31,406 nt of DNA from Pelagophyceae sp. CCMP2097. Lineage: Eukaryota > Sar > Pelagophyceae. A model generated the notes under the pieces. The model was not told where the DNA came from. It worked only from the letters and a program-made list of their open reading frames with translations, and searched no databases. A program made the position numbers and the translations under genes. Below are positions 20,264-29,908 of the stretch, piece by piece. The DNA lies in contig MU657722.1 in NCBI GenBank assembly GCA_026770575.1, positions 1 through 31,406 on the forward strand. The letters are read 5' to 3'. How positions within the stretch are numbered: position 1 is the first letter of the stretch; every line of letters starts with the position of its first letter.

Positions 20264-21706
20264 ATGTCTGGCAGCGCGGCCCCGCGCGCGCGGGCCGGCC
20301 ATCGCTGCGCAGCGGCGCGATGCGGCCTGCGCCTTTCGCTGCTGTTGGGGTTGCGCGGCGTTGCGGCGCTCGACGTCCAACTCGTGAGGTCCGTTTAGTC
20401 CGTTTACGGCAGCCCTTTCGTTCCCGATTCTCTCCGACGACCCGATTCTCGCCCTTCCCTCTCTATCCGACGGGCCGTGCACCGCACGACCTTTTGCCGG
20501 TTGGCGTGTACGTCGCCCGCGCAGCTACTCTGCCGATGGCTGCCAAACAAAGGACCTCGAGTACGAGCTCACCGTCGCGTCGGACTCGTGCGTCCAGTTC
20601 AACTCGCGCGTCTCCACGAGGATGGAGTGCTCGGAGGATGACGTTTTGAAGCGGACAGTTTATCGAGCCACGAGCGCCGAGTCCGGCTTTGACGCCTACG
20701 CGCGCTGCAACGCCGGCGCCGTCTCGTACGAGAACTACGACGCGGAGCCGACTTGCGACAACGACAACATCTTGTTCGGAGGGACTTCTGCCACTCAAGT
20801 ATGCCAAAACTCGGACTCGGCCGGCAAGAGCGTCGAAATGTCGTAAGTGTCTTGAGAGGCAAACGCAACGACCCGCCGGTTGGAGGCTTCATATGCGGGT
20901 GGAGTGCATCGCCGCCGGACCAGGTACCACAGCCAAAGCGGCGACGTCTCTGGCACGTGCACGGACGCGTCGACGGTCTTCCGCGCAAGCGTGGCGCCTT
21001 CGTCGTGCTACAACGTCCGGGGCGGAATCGCAAGGAGTATGAAGTACACGTGCTCCACCGACGGCACCATGGTCCGCGCCCGCCTCTCGACAAAGCCGCG
21101 GCACAAACTCCCGGGCCTCGACGGCCCCGGTCTCGGGATGCGCGACTCGTTAGGTGTCCGTGGAGCTCTGGGAGTCTTCGGACCGCTGCGGCGGCGTTCG
21201 GAGCGCGGAGTATCCCGTCGAGAGCGGAAAGTGCAGCACGTCGAACGTCGTTTCGGCGCAGGCCGGCTTCCACGTAAAGTTCACCTGCCCCGCCGCCCCA
21301 GATGCCATTTCCTCAAAGAGCAAAGCCAACGACCCGCTGACGACGACGTACCTCATCATCGTCATCGTCTTCGCCTTTTTGCTCTTTCTAGCAGGGGCGG
21401 CGCTCTTGAGGATGCGCGTCCTCACCAACAGGGTCAAGAGGTGCGTCGTACCCCCAAAAAACTCCCTTCGCGTTGACGACGCGCCCTCGCAGGCTCTCGA
21501 CGGCGAACCAGCATGAGACAGTCACGGCGGACGTTTTTGAAGCCGAAGGGGAGGTCGTGGAAGGGCTCGTCCTGGAGATGATCGAGCGGCCGGCGTACGC
21601 GGCGCCCACCAGGCGCCCCCCGCCGCCGCAGCCGACGGCGACGCTCGTCCCCGCGGCCCAGTTCGCCGCGTCGGCGCCGCCGCGCGGCAAGGAGGACATC
21701 TTGTAA
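20264..21706 (+). CDS. Type I membrane protein with four Cys-rich ectodomain repeats
   Basis: Not assigned to a named family. Exons 20264-20388, 20525-20842, 20924-21071, 21154-21440 and 21493-21706 join to 363 aa. A signal peptide (LRLSLLLGLRGVAA) is followed by four repeats of about 45-60 residues starting near VSYSADGC, YRATSAESG, MSYHSQSGD and VSVELWESSDRC. Each has three cysteines in the order C-x9-18-C-x11-17-C, for example DGCQTKDLEYELTVASDSC. One transmembrane helix follows (TTTYLIIVIVFAFLLFLAGA), then a basic stop-transfer (RMRVLTNRVKR) and an acidic to Pro-rich cytoplasmic tail (GEVVEGLVLEMIERPAY, RRPPPPQP) ending KEDIL. The architecture suggests a surface or endomembrane receptor or adhesin. 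Similar Y-S-C repeats occur in secreted proteins of stramenopiles, from general knowledge; this is not a proven homology. Confidence 0.8.
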
Positions 21707-22114
21707 CGGCGTACTAGCAGGCGCCCAGGACTGCGGCCGCGCGACGCCGCCTTGCATAGAAGACGCGGCCGCCGCCTTGTATAAATAGCTCATGTGTCGC
21801 GCGGGGACAGAATCGCGCAGAGCCGCGCGGAGTGCAAGTCGGCAGGTCAGCGAGCAGGCAGTGGGCTTCAGAAGGACCGTCCGGAGACGCGACGTCCGAA
21901 GACGCAACGACGAGAGCCCTCGGGACGCATCATGGATCAGGCCCGTCTCGCATGAAAGAGGCCCAGCGGTGCCCTCGAGCTCCGCGACGCACGGGAGCTC
22001 GACAAGGCGGACTTAATTACTGTTTCCTTAGGGCCATTTTCAAAAATAATGCAAATTCGCCACTTCGTCGCCGACTGTCGCCAAGCTTTGTCAGTCGCCC
22101 CACCACAAAGCAGC
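21707..22114. promoter_or_regulatory. RPL3 upstream region with TATA box (21780-21787)
   Basis: tataaata at 21780-21787 lies 328 bp before the RPL3 ATG, so the leader would be about 300 nt or contain an untranslated intron; a splice-acceptor-like tttccttag at 22023-22031 followed by ggcc supports the latter. An AT-rich patch at 22010-22055 and the pyrimidine-rich leader before the ATG fit a ribosomal-protein promoter. No other gene is seen. Confidence 0.5.
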
Positions 22115-23347
22115 ATGTCGCACCGCAAATTTGAGGCGCCGCGCCACGGCTCGCTGGGCTTCCTGCCCAAGAAGCGCACGCGCCACCACCACGGCCGCGT
22201 GCGCTCGTTCCCGCGCGATGACGCGACGAAGCCGTGCCACCTGACGGCCTTTATGGGCTACAAGGCCGGCATGACGCACGTCGTGCGCGACGTCGACCGC
22301 CCGGGCTCCAAGCTGCACAAGAAGGAGGCCGTCGAGGCTGTCACCATCCTCGAGTGCCCGCCCATGGTCATCGTGGGCCTGGTTGGCTACGTGGAGACGC
22401 CGCGCGGCCTGCGCTCGCTGACCACCGTCTTCGCGCAGTTCCTGTCCGAGGAGGTCAAGCGCCGCTTCTACAAGAACTGGTTCAACTCCAAGCGCAAGGC
22501 CATGACCAAGTACGCCAAGAAGTACACGGACAACGCCGGCGCCGACGTGGACCGCGAGCTCGACCGCATCAAGACGTGCGTAGACTTTTCTCGAGTCCTT
22601 TCTTGGATGGAACCTCACTTTGTCTGAAATAGGTACTGCTCGGTGGTGCGCGTGATTGCGCACACGCAGATCAAGAAGCTGAAGCTGCGCCAGAAGAAGG
22701 CGCACGTGATGGAGATTCAGGTGAACGGCGGCGCGTCCGTCTCCGAGAAGGTCGACTGGGCCAAGGCCCTCTTCGAGCAGGAGGTCCCGGTTGACACGGT
22801 CTTCAACCAGCACGAGATGATCGACGTCCTCGGCGCCACGCGCGGCCACGGTACCGAGGGTGTGGTGACGCGCTGGGGCGTGACGCGCCTGCCGCGCAAG
22901 ACGCACCGCGGCCTGCGCAAGGTCGCGTGCATCGGCGCGTGGCACCCGTCGCGCGTCGCCTCCACCGTCGCGCGCGCCGGTCAGCACGGCTACCACCACC
23001 GCACGGAGATGAACAAGAAGATTTACCGCATCGGCAAGTCAGGCGACGGCAAGTCGGCGTCGACGGAGGCCGACCTGACGGAGAAGGCCATCACGCCGCT
23101 GGGCGGCTTCCCGCACTACGGCGAGGTCAACGAGGACTGGGTCATGGTCAAGGGGTGCATCATGGGCTCGCGCAAGCGCTGCATCACGCTGCGCCAGTCG
23201 CTCGTCGCCCACGCGCGCCGCAGCCACCTCGAGGAGATCCAGCTCAAGTTCATCGACACTTCTTCCAAGTTCGGCCATGGCCGCTTCCAGACCGCCGAGG
23301 AGAAGCACAAGTTCCTCGGGCCCCTGGCCTCGAAGACGCGCGCCTAA
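22115..23347 (+). CDS. RPL3: 60S ribosomal protein L3 (uL3)
   Basis: RPL3 is a core large-subunit protein near the peptidyl-transferase centre. Exons 22115-22575 and 22633-23347, split by a 57-bp intron, give 391 aa, the normal eukaryotic length. Diagnostic segments are [50 protein letters not shown], the tryptophan-finger region [34 protein letters not shown] and [15 protein letters not shown]-ending codons are used almost exclusively, consistent with high expression. The C-terminus (GPLASKTRA) is intact. Nothing is odd apart from the short intron. Confidence 0.98.
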
Positions 23348-23439
23348 GCGTCGAAACCCTAGTAAAAAATTGTATTTATACACCCAACCCGAGCAGAGCC
23401 GCGGTAGGCACGAGCGCATTACCTTCTAGGGGACCCAGA

Positions 23440-23505
23440 GCTTTGTCGGGGGAGAACGCGCAGCTCGAGATGACGTCGATGTGCCCTTCGAGCACCGTCT
23501 GCAGC
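23440..23505 (-). pseudogene. Isolated WD40-repeat fragment (antisense)
   Basis: The minus strand encodes LQTVLEGHIDVISSCAFSPD, the first half of a canonical WD40 blade (GH-x4-I-x-S-x-AFSPD). No further blades are found upstream or downstream, and the RPL3 stop at 23347 leaves no room for a downstream continuation on this strand. It is best read as a relic of a WD40 gene copy, though a short chance match cannot be fully excluded. Confidence 0.5.
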
Positions 23506-23870
23506 GCGCGCGGGTCGCGACCGGGCACGCCGCGAGGCCCTCGTGGCGACCGGCATGCGCTCCGACGGACCCGAGCCGGGAGAGGCAAGCCCCTGGTCCG
23601 CGCGCGCCGCGCGTCCTTCTGCTCCCTCGATTCCGTGCACTGACTTTTGCACGTCGTTGGCCCGTAGGATTTCATCAACTCGTCTAAAGAATTTCTAAAG
23701 GAGCGCGTTTTCAGAAGGGCGGGTGAGCGTTTGCTTTCAAGGTCGTCGGGCCTGCCGCGCGCCCCGGCAACGCGCGGCGTCCGCTTCGACGCGCGCCCGT
23801 CGTGAGAGCACGGGCGCGCGCCCTCGAAAACGCCGCGGGGGCTTGAAAGGAGGCCGCGCGACGCTTTTGC

Positions 23871-23911
23871 GCGGCTCTTTGGCCACCAAACTTTGGCCCC
23901 CAAAGAGCCGC
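23871..23911. repeat. 12-bp perfect inverted repeat
   Basis: gcggctctttgg (23871-23882) and ccaaagagccgc (23900-23911) are exact reverse complements separated by 17 nt. The structure is stable as RNA or as a cruciform. It lies 255 bp before IFT57; its role is unknown. Confidence 0.7.
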
Positions 23912-24165
23912 GGCGGCGTGCGCGACCGGGGCTCTCGGGCTCGAGAGTGGGACCGCGAGGCATCCGGGCACGAGAAGCCACGCCGTCGAAGCGGCGGGCG
24001 TCTCGAAGTGACTGTTTGGTCGTTCCAGTTCGTCCGTCCGTCAGAGAGGGCTCCGACGGTCCCTCAACGGCGCGGCCTCTGTCGGAGGCGGGCCCGATTC
24101 GGATCCGCGACGGCCCCGAGAATGTCGGTTGAATGCTCAGCCGCCTTTTCTAGGCCCTTGCGAAA

Positions 24166-25570
24166 ATGGAGGACGACGAGGGCGGCGACGCGGCCCGGCG
24201 CGCGCCGCGCGCGGCGGCGGGCCCGGTGCCCAACGACAGTTTGATGCAGATGGAGCACGTTTCCGACAAGCTCAAGCTGTTGCGCTGCGGCGAAAAGTTT
24301 TGCAAAGCGCGGGACCAGGCGCCGCTGCAGCGGTGGTGCTTTGCAATCGCGGGTGTGAACCCGTCCATCCAATTCCAGTGCGTTCAAACTTGTTTGAGTT
24401 TGGGTTCTTACGTGGTTTCGTAGGCTCTTTTTGGACCTTTGCAGTTGGTTGATGACTGAAGTCACGGGCGACGCGAACTTTTTCCGCGTCGATAAGTTCG
24501 ACGACCCGAACACGTCCGTGAACAAGATGATGCTCGCTCTGCGCAAATTAGAGTTTGGCTTGGACTTTCCGACTTCCAAGCTGAAGCTGGCGCACGGGGA
24601 AGCGGCGGTTTCCGTTTTGGATTTTTTAACGGACAAAGCCTGTGAAAAGCACTTCACCTGGGCGCGGCCGGAGTACGGCGGCGAGCGCGACGACGACGCC
24701 GTCGCGGATGACGACGCCGACGTGGGGGGCATCGACGACGCGATTGAGGACTTGGTCGACGAAGACGAGGCCATGTTCAAGGAAGCTCCAGCCGCCGGGT
24801 CCAAGAACGACGCCGATTTAGATTACCAAGACGAGGCGGAGTACAAGGAGGCGCACCGCATTTTGAAGTCTGCGATAGACCCGATTGTGTGGCAGACTGA
24901 GCTTGAGCGCGTGGGCCCGCGGCTGCGCCTGACGGGCGCGGCAGGGGGCAAGGAGTGGCGGGCGCACATCGAGCAGACCAAGGTCAACGAGGCCGCTATC
25001 CGCGTCGTTTTACCGGCGACCGAGAAGAGGTTGCAGGCCATGTCTGAAAGGATCAGGGACGCCAAAGACCGGATCACTTTGAAGGAGAGCTACATCAATA
25101 AGCAATTCGAGACGAAGAAGGACTCGTTCGCCGCTCTGAAGGACGAGCTCGACGCCTGCGAGCTGCGGTTCCACGCTTCGACGGAAAACGTGACTCGGCT
25201 GACGGGCCAACTGGCGGGCATCTCCGAGCAGCTGGACGAGATGAAGGGTGAGTCTGGAAGCGGGAGATCTCTCGTACGGCCCACCACGCTTTGCCTCGCC
25301 TTAGGTACGATGGCGGACCGCGGGAATTCGATGACGGACACTTCTCCTCTCGTTCAGATAAAACAAGCGTTGAAGCAGATAAAGCTCGAAGTCGTCACCT
25401 TCGACCTGCAGATCGGCGTCGTCGGCCACTCGCTGATGCAGCAGAAACTGCGCCACGGCAATGCAAAGTCGCAAAGCGGTTCGGGGTTCAATACAGGGTT
25501 TAAGCTGAGGGGCAAGATGAACGACGACGCCACGCCCCCGTTCGACGACTCCGACGCAGAGTCCCTCTAG
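24166..25570 (+). CDS. IFT57: Intraflagellar transport protein IFT57
   Basis: IFT57 is a peripheral subunit of the IFT-B complex that builds cilia and flagella. Exons 24166-24377, 24424-25247 and 25305-25570 join to 433 aa, the expected size. The N-terminal calponin-homology-like part shows MQMEHVSDKLKLLRCGEKFC, FLDLCSWLMTEV, FDDPNTSVNKMMLALRKLEF and FPTSKLKLAHGEAAVSVLDF; an acidic linker follows (DDDAVADDDADVGGIDDAIE), then a long coiled coil (TLKESYINKQFETKKDSF, FHASTENVTRLTGQL) and the conserved end GNSMTDTSPLVQIKQALKQI, IGVVGHSLMQQKL. Introns are 46 bp and 57 bp; the second is stop-free and a multiple of three. The organism therefore makes, or recently made, a flagellum. Confidence 0.96.
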
Positions 25571-26117
25571 CGCGAACCCGTGTACTCATAAGCGAAATTG
25601 CGACTCCAAAGCGGACTCCTCAAGGGGCCATCTCCGCCTGCCGGTCCGCCGCTTGGATATCATCTGAGTCATATATCCACCCTAATGTGGGGCTGCCCCA
25701 AGGAGAGAGCTTCATGGTCGAGAGAGCGCGCAGGTCCGTGTACCGCCAACCGCACCGCTTTGCGCATTGCCCCCCGCAAAGGGAGGAGCATATCCGCCAC
25801 AAATTGTACGAAAACGAAAATCGGTCGTTGCAACGCAAATGGGCCTTTTTTGATTGAACAGGGCGATTTAAGGACCTTTTTTGTATCTTTCGATCCGCGT
25901 GGAAAGGAAAGGACCTTTTTTGTATCTTTCGTTCGATCCGCGTGGTTCCCCGGACCTCGCTTCCGCGCTCTCGGGGCGGTCCTCGACCGGCGTCCGACCC
26001 CGCGGCGCCGCCGAGCTGTTGACCGGCGCCCGGCGCGCCCGGCGAAATTGCCGCGGCCCAAAAGGAGCTCGCGGCGGTGCGGCGTTGCGGGCGACGGTGC
26101 ACGAGCATCTCCGCGCA
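25571..26117. other. Intergenic upstream of the basic protein gene
   Basis: No gene is recognised. The interval contains a duplicated T-rich sequence (25871-25902 and 25910-25945) and then becomes strongly GC-rich. The frame of the downstream gene is open from 25881, but the first convincing Met is at 26118. Confidence 0.4.
25871..25945 (+). repeat. Direct repeat of about 32 bp x2
   Basis: aggaccttttttgtatcttt followed by cgatccgcgtgg occurs at 25871-25902 and again at 25910-25945, where four extra bases (gttc) interrupt the second half. Because the T-rich core resembles a promoter or leader element, the duplication may affect expression of the downstream gene. Confidence 0.8.
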
Positions 26118-28098
26118 ATGGTCCGAACGAGCGCTTTGCAGTCGGCCGTCGCCAGCGCGGCGGCGACGCTGGCGGTGTCGGAGCGCTTGGACGACCTCGT
26201 CGTCCAAAGGGCTGTCGCGCACCGCGCGGGCACAAAGAAGAAAAGAGCTGCGGCCAACGCCCGTTTCGCGCCGGCGCCGGAAGCGCGCATCCGCCGCAAG
26301 TCCGCGCCCGCCGCGGGCAAGCCCGTGTTTGTGGCCTCGGCGTTCTTCGCCGACGCGCCCAGAAATTCGCTCCCGGACGGGCCGAGGAGGCGCCGCAACT
26401 CCGCGGCCGCGCTGCCGGCGCGCACGCCGGCGCAACCGGCGCTGCAGCCGGTGCGGCGGCACCGCGCGGTGCTCTCCAAAGACTCGCCGCGCCACCTCTC
26501 GAGTGCGCCGTCGGCGCCGACCTTGACGACATCCACGTCCCTCCACTTGCTCGAAGACGACTTATCGCCGCCCATGCGCCGGACGCAGTCCTCGATGGCG
26601 GGGTTCAGACCGGCGCTGGTGCACGACGTCAAGTCTGGCGTGCAGAGCGCGGTGGCGAAGAATTTGACATACGACCATGGCGCCGCGGGCACCGCCGCCG
26701 CTCTACTAAGAGAGCGGCGCAAGCGGCAGCGGGGCGACGTTTTGGAAAGGCGGCTGAAGCTGTTTGAAGATGAGCGCAACGGCGTGCTGAACAAAGTGCA
26801 GGACCGGGAGAAGCGGAGGTCTGATTCGGCGAACCACAAGATTTTGCTGACGGAACTCTGCGCATCGCGCTTCGCCGCTCTGCTCGGTACCGCGCTGTCG
26901 AAGCACCGGCTTTCACTGAAGCGGAGAAAGGCGGGGACGCGGATTTCGAAATGGTTGGGCAAGGTGTATAGGCATTCCTCCTTGAAAGAGCAGTTGCGCG
27001 TCATGTGCGTTTTAGCCCGAGTCATCGGCGGCTACCTGCCTTTTGTCGTGAAGACTCGGATCCGGCGGAAGCACCGGGCTGTGCGGATGATCAAATACGC
27101 GCTGCGCAATTTATTCGCTCCGTACAAAAAAGTCGTCTGCTGCGCGCGGCGCTTGAGAAGAGCAGCGAACATCATGAACACGTGCGCGCGCGGCTTCCTG
27201 CAGTGCACGCGCGCGCGGAAACAGGTGCTGCGCAGATTCTTCGACGACGCCATCCGTTTGTCCCTGTGTCCGTCAACTTCGGCGTCAAGGCCGTCCCACC
27301 AACGTCCTTGCTCCGCGTCATCCCAGCGTTTCGACTGCCTTCTTCGTCGACCTCTTCTCCTAGGCGTCGAGGCGGGCAAGGAGAGCGCGGAGTGGCAGCG
27401 CGCGAAGCTTGGGGCGCCTCGCGCGCGGACGCCCGGGGAAGAGGTGGACCAGAGGAGGGCGGAGAAATGGCGGACCATTCAAGCGGGCCTCGAGCACATC
27501 AAAATCAGACTCAAGCACGCCGACGCGCTGGTCGAACTGAGCAACTCGGCCGACTTTATCAACCGGGGGAGCGTGGCAAAGGTGCGTGCGTGCTGGGGGG
27601 TGAGATAACCACTCGATCCAAGAGGCAGCCTGGGGCGTGAGATAACCACTCGATCCAAGAGGCAGCTGGGGTGTGTGTGTGTTGCAACACCAGCTCCCGT
27701 CGGTGGCTCTCCTGAGCGGCGTCACGCCGAAGCTGTAGGCGAGCCTGGAGCTGGAGATGCGCGTCGTCTCGGCGTCGCGGCGCGACGTTTTGCTGAGCGC
27801 GTACTTGCTCGGGCGGCGCTTGGCGGCGGTGGCGGGATGGGCGTTGGATTACAGAGTACCCGGTGCTCGGAAGTTCACGACGCGCGAGGCGCGAATTTTG
27901 GTCCACGGCGACGGCGGCACGATTGAAAAGGAGGACGTCCTGCCCACTATTCGCGTCTTGCCCTTCTTCTGCGACCCGGACGTGCGAACGCTCCGTCGAG
28001 AGATACACGCCATCTTCATCGCGGAACGAAAACGAAAAGAAGACCTCAAGCTCCAAAAGCGCGACGGCCGCCTCCGCAAGGCCCACCTCATGACATAA
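26118..28098 (+). CDS. Unrecognised highly basic helical protein, IQ-like segment
   Basis: Function unknown. Exons 26118-27255, 27364-27581 and 27739-28098 join to 571 aa with consistent phases. The N-terminal 180 residues are disordered and basic (KKKRAAANARFAPAPEARIR). A helical, Arg/Lys-rich centre follows: LLRERRKRQRGDVLERRLKL, RKHRAVRMIKYALRNL, ARGFLQCTRARKQVLRRFF; the last resembles IQ-type calmodulin-binding helices but lacks a clean IQ core. The C-terminal exon (RRDVLLSAYLLGRRLAAVAG, RKFTTREARILVHGDGG, LPTIRVLPFFCDPDVRTLRR) is well conserved in style and ends RKAHLMT. It follows IFT57 in the same orientation, so a cytoskeletal or flagellar role is possible. An earlier in-frame start cannot be excluded. 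Confidence 0.65.
27600..27666 (+). repeat. 30-bp perfect tandem duplication in an intron
   Basis: gtgagataaccactcgatcc followed by aagaggcagc is present at 27600-27629 and, identically, at 27637-27666, within the 157-bp intron 27582-27738. A short gt dinucleotide run follows (27670-27680). Each copy begins with gtgaga, a plausible splice donor, so the duplication also duplicates a potential donor site. Confidence 0.9.
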
Positions 28099-28112
28099 CA
28101 ATTCACATGCCG

Positions 28113-28163
28113 TTAGAGTGCGGCGTCCCAGAGGCGCGCCGTCTTGTCGCGGCTCGCGGTGAC
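28113..28163 (-). pseudogene. Terminal WD40 blade fragment (antisense)
   Basis: The minus strand encodes VTASRDKTARLWDAAL then a stop, the classical end of a WD40 blade. In frame, a TGA lies two codons upstream and the next sequence is degenerate repeats, so no preceding blade is visible. A real last exon could begin within GAG|C at about 28155, but no upstream WD40 exon was found to 29.8 kb. It ends 14 bp from the stop of the convergent basic-protein gene. Confidence 0.5.
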
Positions 28164-28164
28164 G

Positions 28165-28445
28165 TTTCAGGGGCCGTCTCGAGAAGTCGTCACGATAAGA
28201 CGTCACGAAAGGCCGTCTCCAGGGGACATTTCGAGAGGCCGGAATGAGGAGCTTTCCCGAGGTGTCATTTCGAGAGGCCGTCTCGAGGTGTCGTTTCGAA
28301 TAGCCGCCGAAAGGGGCCGTCTCGAGGGGCCATCTCAAGGCGTCGTTTCGAACGGCGGTCGAAAGGAGCCGGTCTCGAGGGGTCTTCTCAAGGCCCTGTC
28401 TCGAGGGGCCGTCTCCAAGGGCTGTCTCGAAGAGCCAGAGATAGG
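28165..28445. repeat. Degenerate ggccgtctcgag-type repeat array
   Basis: Words such as ggccgtctcgag, gtgtcgtttcga and ggggccatctcaagg alternate about every 25-30 bp across 280 bp, in a purine/pyrimidine-skewed pattern. Both strands have open frames through it, but these reflect the repeat. No gene is recognised from here to 28700. Confidence 0.7.
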
Positions 28446-28708
28446 AGCAGCGACGGGCTTGGGTTTGCCTTTGAACCCGCGGGTCGGGTTTGCCGGGTTT
28501 GCGCGTTTAGGCCTTCTCCGACGATTCGCGGGTTCAAAGCCGAGTGTTGGGCGCGCGTTTTATGCGAGTACTCGCGGACGCGGCACCCGCATAGGCGGCT
28601 CGGCGACGTGCTTCGCGCAGCGTCGAACTCATGGTGCTCTATTGCGATGACGGTCTAGGGCTCGACGCACGCCGACCTTGACGCGCGCGAGCGACGCTGA
28701 CCTTGACA

Positions 28709-29107
28709 GTGGCTTTGCCGACTCCAGCGACAACTGCGCGGGTGACAGCCGCCGCATGTGCGACGGCGCGCGCTCGAGCGACGCCGCCTGGCGCGCGGAC
28801 GACGGCGCTCGCTGCGAGGATGCTGCGGCCGCGCGGGCCGTCGCCTCGTGGGTCTTGAGGCGCCAACAGCTGACTTCGACGTTGGCCTCGCCGAGTCCAG
28901 CGACAGCCGCGCGGGCGACGGCCGCCGCACGATCGACGTCGCGCGCGCAGGCGACGTTGCTCGGCGCGCGGATGACGGCGCCCACTGCGCAGGATGGCCT
29001 CGCCGAGTCCAGCGACAGCCGCGCGGGCGAAATCCGCCGCACGAGCGACGTCGCGCGCGCGGGCAACGTCGCCCGGCGCGCGGACGACGGCGCTCGCTGC
29101 GCGGCGG
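28709..29107. repeat. 112-bp minisatellite, three copies
   Basis: Copies at 28709-28820, 28884-28995 and 28996-29107 share ggcctcgccgagtccagcga (first copy diverged), a central cgccgcacgagcgacgtcgc-type block and a terminal gcggacgacggcgctcgctg. Copies 2 and 3 abut exactly; copy 1 is separated by 63 bp. The period of 112 is not a multiple of three, so successive copies are read in different frames, arguing against a coding repeat. Confidence 0.85.
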
Positions 29108-29325
29108 CCGCTGCGGCGCGGGCCGGCGTCTCGCGGTCACGGGGCGCCGATAGCGTTCGACAGGTTGGCTTTTAAGAATCGCCGCTCGCGCGCATCGAGA
29201 CCGGCGCGCGCGCCCCGTTGCCCGGCGCCCGCCGGCCGCTGCGCCGACGTCGTTTGAAAATCATGGCGATTGCATGCAAATCGATGCAATTGATCATTTG
29301 CAAATGCTTGAAAATCAATGCAATA

Positions 29326-29505
29326 TGTTTAAATTCTCAAATTTTGACAGTTTTACGATTTAAGACGCCACTTAACGCATTCGACGCGCGCTGAAGCGGC
29401 GAATCCGAATATCTTATTAAACGCGTGATTCGTCAATAAAATGCCCTTTTTGGCGATAACCGACCTTTCGAGCTTTTAAAAGAGGGGGCAAACTCATTTT
29501 CAATT
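29326..29505 (+). repeat. Diverged 180-bp dispersed repeat, copy A
   Basis: Copy A matches 29909-30088 in order and orientation: tgtttaaatt, tttaagacgccacttaacgc, attcgacgcgcg, gaagcggcgaatccgaatat, a cgtgattcg block, a gcgataa block and gtcaaactca at the end. Identity by eye is roughly 70 percent with small indels. The origin is unknown; it may be an old transposon fragment. Confidence 0.8.
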
Positions 29506-29908
29506 ATTTAAAAAAGGACGCGGCCGTGTGTGAGTCGCTCTAGGTTGAAATCTCCCAAACAATAAACTAACGCGTTGGGACCGCGCCGACGCGGCGAGGC
29601 CGATTTCATCATTCTCGGAGCAGAACACGAATGTTGCATTTTCAGCGATTACGGTTACATTGAAGAAGATTTAGCAATGTTTACTCTGAATTCTCGTTAC
29701 GGTAGCGCGCTGGCGCGACGAGTCCGAAACACGTAGGCGCGTTGCGAATTACGTATTTTACTTTTTACAGCGGTTACTATCATCATACAATGATGTCATG
29801 GATTTGGATGTTTCCTGTTTCTTGATAAAAGAAAGTGTTTCGGGACCACGTGGGCGCGGCGAAGACGATTGTGTGGTTCCCGACTCGTTAAACCACCATT
29901 TGAAAAAG

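Larger units (their letters stand above)
23348..24165. other. Intergenic between RPL3 and IFT57
   Basis: An AT-rich patch right after the RPL3 stop (aaaaaattgtatttataca, 23364-23382) probably belongs to its 3' end. The rest contains an antisense WD40 fragment (23440-23505) and a large inverted repeat (23871-23911), and is otherwise GC-rich with no recognised gene. The open frames seen here on both strands lack family resemblance. Confidence 0.4.

Noticed and set aside
22091..22999. 302-codon minus-strand open frame
   Set aside because: Antisense to RPL3, which is unambiguous.
25620..27025. Long minus-strand open frames of 287-385 codons
   Set aside because: They oppose the three-exon basic protein gene and show Arg/Ala/Pro bias without any conserved motif; the plus-strand model has compatible splice phases.
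28165..28650. Coding region on the plus strand (168 codons)
   Set aside because: The frame runs through degenerate short repeats and its composition follows the repeat; no family resemblance.
28709..29107. CRISPR-like array
   Set aside because: Copies are 112 bp and two abut directly without unique spacers; the genome is clearly eukaryotic with spliceosomal introns.
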